Shown: positions 57,874 to 64,000 of the stretch, one piece after another
Layout: each line of letters starts with the position of its first letter
How positions within the stretch are numbered: position 1 is the stretch's first letter
Source: JAWLGZ01 sp041690635
GTDB lineage: Bacteria > Pseudomonadota > Gammaproteobacteria > Thiohalomonadales > Thiohalomonadaceae
Assembly: GCA_041690635.1 (NCBI GenBank)
Contig: JAWLGZ010000001.1
Span: forward strand, 744,001-808,000
DNA length: 64,000 nt
Reading direction: 5' to 3'
Program-made: the position numbers and the translations under genes
The notes under the pieces: model-generated
Databases searched by the model: none
The model's input: the letters and a program-made list of their open reading frames with translations, nothing else
Told to the model about the DNA's origin: nothing

Positions 57874-58103
57874 AACCCGGCGCGCCGGGCGAAGGTCCGA
57901 AACGGCTGGATCGGGCTCGCCCTTTCATCCGAACCTCCGCCCGCCGCCAGTGGCCAGTGGCCAGGTGGACCAGGGAACCCATATGTACGCACGCAACTAA
58001 CGAGCGGAATTAATGCTGTAATTTGACAAATCCTTGAATTGCCTGCATAACTCGTCTCCATCCTTTCAGCACTCCTGTGTAGTGCGCGGCGAAACGTGAT
58101 GGA

Positions 58104-59123
58104 ATGGATGGAGACACGCCTGGCCTCGAAGCCGCCGATCCGCCAGAGGCGGGCGACTTCGCCTTCAAATCCGAAGAGCTGATTGACGCCAGCCTGCAAG
58201 GGGCGGCGCAAGACTGGGTTCCGTTGGATATCCATCAAATCAGTTCGGGTTCCTACCGGGGCACCTGCACCTCCTTGAGCTTCGAGGGGATGCATGCGGT
58301 TCACGAAACACAGAACCTTACCGTCAACAAAGTCGGTTTCACCCCCGAAAACGTCTGCACCGTTTCCGTGGTCCGCACGACCGATCCCGCTCTGCGCTTC
58401 TCTCACTACCGTGAAATCATGAATTCCTGGCTGTTTCTGCTGCCGGAAAACCAGCCGTTCGATGCCAAAGTCCCGGGCGGCATCGAAACGGTCTACGTCT
58501 GTCTGCCGCAGGAAAAGTTGCTTGAGGGCGCACGTATTCTCAATGAGCGCCGCTGGGAAAAACCGCCCTCCGAACTGCAGGCCTTCAACACACTCGCGAG
58601 CCAGACATTCTTCTCTGATTTGCTCTCCCTGCTCCAGCTCTACAGAAAAACAGGATCTGGCAACTTGGCGGCCACCGCCCCCATTCAGTCCATGGTGATG
58701 GACACCATCCTGATGGCGATGAACCGGTCGACGGGGGTAGTGACCGGCGATGCCCCCGGGCTTCGGACACGCTACCGTAGTCACCGGCTGGTAAGGGATG
58801 CGCGTGAGTTCATCGACGCCGCCCTTCAGGAAGGGCGCGTCCCTTCGGTGGTGGATATCTGCGCATGGTGCGGGGTCTCGGTGCGGACCTTGCGATACAG
58901 TTTCCACCGCGAACTGCAGCTATCGCCTCTCGCCTACCTGCGTATTTTGCGCCTGAACCGGGTACGTTCGGCCCTGCTCACCGCGGGCGCGCCCGAAGAC
59001 ACCGTTACCCAGGCAGCGACCGCCTGGGGCTTCTTCCACCTCGGCCGGTTCGCCCGCGACTACCGGCGGCTGTTCGGCGAAAGCCCATCCGAGACCTGCC
59101 TCAAGACCTCCCTCCGGCAGTGA
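58104..59123 (+). CDS. AraC-family transcriptional regulator
   Basis: The 339-residue protein has an N-terminal region of about 220 residues (no clear cupin) and a C-terminal AraC HTH pair (SVVDICAWCGVSVRTLRYSF; RLNRVRSALLTAGAPEDTV; WGFFHLGRFARDYRRLFGES). It resembles EutR/AraC-type proteins. It lies between the two exported-protein cassettes and could regulate them. Confidence 0.85.
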   Translation: MDGDTPGLEAADPPEAGDFAFKSEELIDASLQGAAQDWVPLDIHQISSGSYRGTCTSLSFEGMHAVHETQNLTVNKVGFTPENVCTVSVVRTTDPALRFSHYREIMNSWLFLLPENQPFDAKVPGGIETVYVCLPQEKLLEGARILNERRWEKPPSELQAFNTLASQTFFSDLLSLLQLYRKTGSGNLAATAPIQSMVMDTILMAMNRSTGVVTGDAPGLRTRYRSHRLVRDAREFIDAALQEGRVPSVVDICAWCGVSVRTLRYSFHRELQLSPLAYLRILRLNRVRSALLTAGAPEDTVTQAATAWGFFHLGRFARDYRRLFGESPSETCLKTSLRQ

Positions 59124-59275
59124 GCGCCGCCGCATCATCAATTTTTTGCCGATTTCGGATAGTCGGCATGGCCGCGCACCCCTAGGATTTTCGGTCGTTC
59201 TGCATCCGGTCTTTCGCCACCGGAGCTGAATCCAATCGCAAGTTGCAGGAAATATCTTCAGCGGGGAGCCAGAGA

Positions 59276-62200
59276 ATGAGTTGGTCAGCATCAGGGCAAC
59301 ATACCTGCCGTCACCGTCGGCCTCGGCTGCGGCTCAGCCACCGACCGCTGGCCCTTGCCATCGTGCTGATCTGCAGTCCACCCGCCACGGCCGCCACTCT
59401 GACCTGGACCGGTGCCAGTGGTACCACGAACAACTGGTCAGATACCGACAACTGGAGTCCAGTCGCTTCCCCGACCGACGGCGATACGCTCATCTTCGCC
59501 GGCAGTACCCGCCTATCTCCATTCAATAACGTCGGCGTGAAAGCCACCTTGGAGTTCGCATCCGGCGCGAGCGCCTTCACGCTGGTGGGCGATCAGGGTC
59601 TTCCCACGACCGGCATCACCAATCGATCGAACAATATGCAGACGATCGACCTCACAAATAATGTCGTCGTCAACGAAAACCAGACCTGGGACGCCGGCAC
59701 TGCAGGGCTGACCGTAAACACCCCGATTTACCTCAATTTCATCGACGACCAGGATACCCTGACCATTACCGGCTCCGGCGATACCATCCTGAATCAAGAC
59801 ATCTTCACCGCAGACCAGCCTTGGATTTCCTACAAAATTGCCAAGACCGGCAGCGGCACCTTGACACTGAGCGGTACCAATACCTATCGCCACGGCACCA
59901 ACATCAACGGGGGCACGGTGGTGGTGGGGGCCGACGCGAATCTGGGCAGTAGCAGCGGGCCAGTGAACCTGGATGGCGGCACGCTCCGCACCACCGCCAG
60001 CTTTTCGACCATTCGCAACGGCACCCTCGGCGCAGGCGGCGGCACCTTTTTGACCGACGCCGCCACCACACTGACCCACAGTGGCGCCCTCAGCGGCGCG
60101 GGCGCCCTGACCAAGAGCGGTGACGGCACCCTGATCCAATCGGGGAACAACAGTTACACCGGTGGCACCACCATCTCCGCCGGCACCCTGCAGATCGGCG
60201 CAGGCGGAACCACCGGTGCGATTAGCGGCAACGTCACCAACAACAGCAGTTTGGTCTTCAACCGCTCGGACGACCTGACCTACGCGGGCGATTTCAGCGG
60301 CACCGGCAGCCTGACCAAGCTGGGCGCGGGCACGCTGACCCTGAGCGGTATCAGCTCACAAACAGGCGGAGGCACAGTTAGCGTCGATGCCGGACGCCTG
60401 GCGGTATCAGGCGGCAATGCGATTGCCGACTCATATGTGCTGCAGGGGTCAGGTGAATTTGAACTGCTCAGCGATGAGACCATTCACTTACTCGCACTGA
60501 GCACGGGTGGCAAGGTTCTGCTCAACGATAATACGCTCACCCTGAAAACGATTTCCGACTATGCCGGGAACAACAATGCCACCATCTCTGGTACGGGAAA
60601 CATTGTAATCGAGGGAGCTGGATCACAACGTTTTGGCGTCGCAAATACCTATACCGGCAGTACTACTATTAATGGCGGGCAACTAGGCGTTGATAATTCA
60701 TCAGCCCTGGGTATTGATAGTGCTGTCACCGTCAATTCCGGCGGAAAACTTGCGCTTACCGAAGATTTAATCATTGGATCGCTGGCCGGTGATGGGCTGG
60801 TGAGTCTCAAAGTAAGCACTTTGCCCTCCTATAATCTGACATCAGGCGGAGACGATACCTCGAGCGTGTTCAGTGGTGTTATCTCCGGTGCGGACGGCAG
60901 CTTGACCAAAACCGGGACTGGCACTTTCACACTGACCGGCAGCAACACCTACACCGGCACAACCACGGTCAATGGAGGCACCCTGGCGGTCGACGGCTCC
61001 ATCACCTCCGCCACCACCGTCAACAGCGGCGCCACCCTGGGCGGCAGCGGCAGCGTGGCGGGCACGGTGACGGTGACGGCCGGCGCGACCCTCGCCCCCG
61101 GAAACTCGGCCGGCACCCTGACCGTAAACGAGCTGCTGCTCGATGACACCTCGGTGCTCGACTTTGAGCTGGGCGACCCGGCCGGGGACGCCGGCATCGA
61201 CAGCGACCTCATCGAGGTCAATGGCAACCTGACCCTCGACGGTGTACTCAACATCACCGATCTGGGCAGCTTCGGTGCCGGTACCTACCGGCTGATCGAT
61301 TACACCGGGACGCTGACCGACAACACCCTCACGGTCGGCACCCTGCCGCCCGGCTATGCGGCGACGGTGGACACCGAGACCCCTGGCCAGGTCAACCTGG
61401 TGGTGACCCAGAACCCCTATACGATCACCGTCACTACCGGTGCCGGCGGAAGCGCCAACTGCGAACCGGACCCGGCGCTCGGGGGCGATCCGGTCACCTG
61501 CACCGTCACCGCCAACAGCGGCTACACCCGCTCCTCCACCGTCGGCGGCACCTGCCCGGACGGTAGCTGGAGCGGCAGCACCTGGACCACCGGGGCCATC
61601 GTCGCCGACTGCTCGGTGAGCTTCTCTTTCAATGCCATTCCCGAGCCGGCGACCTATCTCGTTGCGGTGACGACCGGCACCGGCGGCAGCGCCAGCTGCT
61701 CGCCGACCACGGTGGAGGAGAACGCAAGCACCACCTGTACCGTCACTGCTGATGCGGGCTACACCCCGGATTCGACGATCACCGGTACCTGTCCCTCCGG
61801 CAGCTGGAGCGGCAGCACCTGGACCAGCGGGGCGATTACAGACGATTGCACGGTCGGCTTCGCCTTCACCCCGACTGAGCCGGAGCCGTACGACGACGGA
61901 ACAGTGAGCTGTGCGGTCGGCGACTGCACCGCTACCGACAACGAGGACGGCTCCCGTACGGTCGAGGGGTCGTTCACCGACCCCGACACCGGTGCCCTGG
62001 TGAGCTTCACGGTGACCACTTCCCCGGACGGCGGGGTGGATATCACTTTGACCACCCCCGATGGCACCCCCACCCGGGTCACCTCGGCGGTCCCAGGCTC
62101 GACGGTAGAGGTGAGCACCGACGAAGAGGGCCGGCCCCGGGTCACCACCCGGGCGGAACTTGCCGACGGCACCACCCTGGAGGTGGTGATCGATGCGGAC

Positions 62201-62551
62201 GGGTATCTCACCCACCGGGTGACCCATCTGGATGGCACGGTGACCGAGACGGTGGTGAGTCTCGCCGGGGCGGAGGTCGCCATCGATGCCGAAGGACGTC
62301 TCTCCACCACCTACTCGGTGGAACACGGCGAGGCCCTGTGGCGGATGGTGGTGGAGACCAATGCCGACGGCACGGCCGTGGCCCGCTACGAGCGCTTCGA
62401 CCCGGCCACCGGCGAGTGGGTGACCGAAAGGCAACTGACCGACCCCATCTCGCCGCTGGAGGCGGGGCACCGGGTGTGGATGGAGGATGTGCCGGGTGTC
62501 GGTCTGCGCCTCCGGGCGCGGATGCCGGTCAGCTCGTCGCTCTATTTCTGA
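59276..62551 (+). CDS. Autotransporter-repeat exported protein with the shared C-terminal domain (cassette copy 2)
   Basis: From the ATG at 59276 the product is 1091 residues with a signal peptide (LALAIVLICSPPATA). Residues about 40-700 are built from autotransporter-associated beta-strand repeats (GSGTLTLSGTNTYRHGTN; GTGTFTLTGSNTYTGTTT), expected to form a beta-helix. Two B-repeat-like modules follow (GGSANCEPDPALGGDPVT; GGSASCSPTTVEENAST). A short hinge and the about 220-residue C-terminal domain shared with copy 1 complete it, again ending SSSLYF. There is no canonical autotransporter barrel. Confidence 0.85.
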   Translation: MSWSASGQHTCRHRRPRLRLSHRPLALAIVLICSPPATAATLTWTGASGTTNNWSDTDNWSPVASPTDGDTLIFAGSTRLSPFNNVGVKATLEFASGASAFTLVGDQGLPTTGITNRSNNMQTIDLTNNVVVNENQTWDAGTAGLTVNTPIYLNFIDDQDTLTITGSGDTILNQDIFTADQPWISYKIAKTGSGTLTLSGTNTYRHGTNINGGTVVVGADANLGSSSGPVNLDGGTLRTTASFSTIRNGTLGAGGGTFLTDAATTLTHSGALSGAGALTKSGDGTLIQSGNNSYTGGTTISAGTLQIGAGGTTGAISGNVTNNSSLVFNRSDDLTYAGDFSGTGSLTKLGAGTLTLSGISSQTGGGTVSVDAGRLAVSGGNAIADSYVLQGSGEFELLSDETIHLLALSTGGKVLLNDNTLTLKTISDYAGNNNATISGTGNIVIEGAGSQRFGVANTYTGSTTINGGQLGVDNSSALGIDSAVTVNSGGKLALTEDLIIGSLAGDGLVSLKVSTLPSYNLTSGGDDTSSVFSGVISGADGSLTKTGTGTFTLTGSNTYTGTTTVNGGTLAVDGSITSATTVNSGATLGGSGSVAGTVTVTAGATLAPGNSAGTLTVNELLLDDTSVLDFELGDPAGDAGIDSDLIEVNGNLTLDGVLNITDLGSFGAGTYRLIDYTGTLTDNTLTVGTLPPGYAATVDTETPGQVNLVVTQNPYTITVTTGAGGSANCEPDPALGGDPVTCTVTANSGYTRSSTVGGTCPDGSWSGSTWTTGAIVADCSVSFSFNAIPEPATYLVAVTTGTGGSASCSPTTVEENASTTCTVTADAGYTPDSTITGTCPSGSWSGSTWTSGAITDDCTVGFAFTPTEPEPYDDGTVSCAVGDCTATDNEDGSRTVEGSFTDPDTGALVSFTVTTSPDGGVDITLTTPDGTPTRVTSAVPGSTVEVSTDEEGRPRVTTRAELADGTTLEVVIDADGYLTHRVTHLDGTVTETVVSLAGAEVAIDAEGRLSTTYSVEHGEALWRMVVETNADGTAVARYERFDPATGEWVTERQLTDPISPLEAGHRVWMEDVPGVGLRLRARMPVSSSLYF

Positions 62552-62613
62552 GGCCCGCCGCTGTCATGGTAAGCGCTCGGTCCGTTTCGACAAGAATTAT
62601 TGAGGGGACAACG

Positions 62614-62862
62614 ATGAAGAACACAACGGGCGTGGTGGCGATAGCCACCCTGGCGATGCTGGCCGGCTGCGGCGGCGGTGGCGGTGGGGACTCCGCGACG
62701 GTGGACTCCGGAATGGTCGTGGGGCAGGTGTACACGGTAGCGACCAATGACCGCGTCGTAAGCACCAGCCTGGAACCGGCGATGCTTGAAGTAACCCACG
62801 AGCTTGAGAGCGGTACGCGCACCGTGGTGCTGCTGGAGGGGAACGCCGAACTTTACAAATAG
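62614..62862 (+). CDS. Small lipoprotein paired with the large exported protein (copy 2)
   Basis: This 82-residue paralogue of the 57625 protein has the same lipobox (LAGCGGGG) and mature core (VVSTSLEPAMLEVTHELESG). The upstream AGGGGACAACG ribosome region is also conserved. It follows the large gene by 62 bases. Confidence 0.8.
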   Translation: MKNTTGVVAIATLAMLAGCGGGGGGDSATVDSGMVVGQVYTVATNDRVVSTSLEPAMLEVTHELESGTRTVVLLEGNAELYK

Positions 62863-62874
62863 CCGACACCCAAC

Positions 62875-62926
62875 CATCCAGCAGAAGGCGACGGGCATGA
62901 TGGGCGGCGCCTTCAACACCCGCGAG
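62875..62926 (+). pseudogene. 52-base fragment of soeC
   Basis: 50 of 52 bases match 46334-46385 inside soeC, in the same orientation. It encodes IQQKATGMMGGAFNTRE and then leaves the soeC sequence. It lies just after the second small lipoprotein. Confidence 0.85.
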
Positions 62927-62960
62927 AATTGAGAGCGGTTCCATGGGCCTGCTTGTCGCG

Positions 62961-62998
62961 ATGGACGCAAGGGAGATGCGTCCATTCGTGTTTTTTTT
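62961..62998 (+). terminator. Rho-independent terminator after the second cassette
   Basis: ATGGACGC pairs with GCGTCCAT around a 9-base loop, followed by TCGTGTTTTTTTT. Confidence 0.8.
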
Positions 62999-63060
62999 CG
63001 CGTAACCGCCCCTCTCCGTTTCACGGCGCCGCTATTTTCGTTGTATCCGCCCGCCTATCG

Positions 63061-63897
63061 ATGGGGATGGTGATGCGCCGACTTATCGTTTTTCTGGAAG
63101 CCCGTAGCCGCCTGCTTGCTGCAGGCGTGGTTCTGCTGCTGGTCCTGCTTGCGGTGCTGATGGAACTGATGTCGTCGCCCGCCTTCCCCTCGGAACTGTT
63201 CTATCTTCCGCCCATCGTCCTGGCCGCCTGGTATGGCGGACGACTCCCCGCCATACTGCTGATTGCGGCCTCCGGCACCGTCTGGCTGCTCCTCTATCCC
63301 GGCGGGCGGGCCACGCTGTGGCACGGCCTGACCCATTTCATCCTGTTTCTCCTCATTGCCTTGATGATCAGCAGCTTTCGCGCCCTCTACCGTGCCGAGC
63401 AACACCGCTCGGGCACCGACAGCCTGACCGGGCTGGCAAACGGCTGGGCATTCCGCGAACGGCTGGAGGAGGAGTTTGCCCGCGCGAAGCGTTACGGCCA
63501 CCCGACCACACTCCTCTACATTGATGTCGATAACTTCAAGCACGTCAACGACCGGTGGGGGCATGCGGCCGGAGACGACCTCCTGCGGCAAATCGGCGGG
63601 GTGCTCGAGGAGGCACTGCGGCGCACCGACGTGGCCGCCCGAATCGGCGGCGACGAGTTCGCCGTGCTGCTGACCGAAACCGGTGAAGAGGGGGCCGCAC
63701 GCACCGCCTCCGCCATCCGCGACAGCCTGATGCACACCATGCGCAGGGCGGAATACCCGGTCACCTTCAGCATCGGAGTGGCCATCTTTCCGGAATCCCC
63801 GGCCGAAGCGGAGGAGGCTCTCCGTTTCGCCGACGACCTGATGTACCGCGCCAAGTACGGCGGAAAAGATCAGATCGTGGCGGAGCGCGCCACCTGA
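63061..63897 (+). CDS. Membrane-bound diguanylate cyclase (GGDEF)
   Basis: The 278-residue product (ATG at 63061; others at 63067 and 63073) has about four membrane spans in its first 110 residues and a C-terminal GGDEF domain. The active site is RIGGDEFAVLL and the inhibitory I-site RRTD lies five residues before GGDEF, so product feedback is expected. It makes c-di-GMP and may oppose the HD-GYP protein of the chemosensory array. The 103 bases after it hold a short GC-rich dyad (GGGCGGCTTACCGCC) and no gene. Confidence 0.9.
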   Translation: MGMVMRRLIVFLEARSRLLAAGVVLLLVLLAVLMELMSSPAFPSELFYLPPIVLAAWYGGRLPAILLIAASGTVWLLLYPGGRATLWHGLTHFILFLLIALMISSFRALYRAEQHRSGTDSLTGLANGWAFRERLEEEFARAKRYGHPTTLLYIDVDNFKHVNDRWGHAAGDDLLRQIGGVLEEALRRTDVAARIGGDEFAVLLTETGEEGAARTASAIRDSLMHTMRRAEYPVTFSIGVAIFPESPAEAEEALRFADDLMYRAKYGGKDQIVAERAT

Positions 63898-64000
63898 TGC
63901 TTCACACCTTATGCCCCCATCATGCGAACCTATTACTAAGGCTGCCGTGCTGGAGGTATATTTCGTGGAATTTGCCGGGCGGCTTACCGCCGGGCATGTA

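Noticed and set aside
60842..62470. 542-codon minus-strand ORF inside the autotransporter-like gene
   Set aside because: Shadow frame; the plus strand has signal peptide, known repeats and a conserved C-terminal domain.

Overview
The window looks like about 64 kb of chromosome from a chemolithotrophic, sulfur-oxidising gammaproteobacterium (Chromatiales- or Sedimenticola-like). It is GC-rich throughout. It carries the cytoplasmic sulfite-oxidation machinery in two forms: adenylylsulfate reductase AprBA with a Qmo/Hdr electron module, and the sulfite dehydrogenase SoeABC. It also has pyruvate:ferredoxin oxidoreductase genes and a NiFe-hydrogenase maturation operon. The genus is inference; the pathways rest on recognisable protein families.

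Layout. 1-2.4 kb: a partial membrane sensor (Cache-like, PAS, GAF) and a small membrane protein. 2.6-7.4 kb: porG-porA-porB plus a GltD/ferredoxin fusion, all on the plus strand. 7.6 kb: tRNA-Asp with a terminator. 7.9-10.9 kb: a CbbQ/NorQ AAA+ ATPase and a CbbO/NorD VWA protein, minus strand. 11.2-16.3 kb: qmoA-qmoB-hdrC-hdrB. 16.5-17.0 kb: an exported Asp-rich protein. 17.2-26.6 kb: a complete Wsp-like chemosensory array (CheR-TPR, two CheW, a REC-HD-GYP output, a globin-coupled receptor, CheA-REC, CheB, an Hpt-like protein). 26.8-34.6 kb: hupK-hypA-hypB-hypF-hypC-hypD-hypE. 34.8-37.5 kb: a second chemoreceptor and HupE. 37.6-46.6 kb: a YkgJ-like protein, aprBA and divergent soeABC.

The right-hand part, 46.7-62.9 kb, is accessory in character. 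It holds a 1281-residue BTAD/cyclase-like/ATPase regulator, two DUF1566 (Lcl_C) proteins, a REP-type transposase (RAYT), an AraC-type regulator, and two copies of a cassette made of a large exported protein plus a small lipoprotein. A GGDEF protein ends the window.

The most interesting signal is at the 3' ends of the two DUF1566 genes. Their last 126 bases align with no gap, and 17 codons differ. Of the 28 differences in those codons, 27 are at positions 1 or 2. This is the footprint of adenine-directed mutagenesis by a diversity-generating retroelement (DGR). A truncated avd-like ORF follows the first gene, but I see no reverse transcriptase or template repeat. The targets are therefore orphaned, or served in trans. 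A 42-base direct repeat brackets this 4.4-kb segment.

Other non-genic structure is abundant. At least ten intergenic copies of one inverted-repeat family end in CCTCTGCGRCCTCYGCGGT-like arms. A second family is built on CTAGGGGC. The hypD 3' end together with one such repeat occurs as a tandem array of 185-bp period. A 52-base piece of soeC reappears 16.5 kb away. Starts were chosen by RBS, family length and gene overlap and often lie inside a longer open frame.
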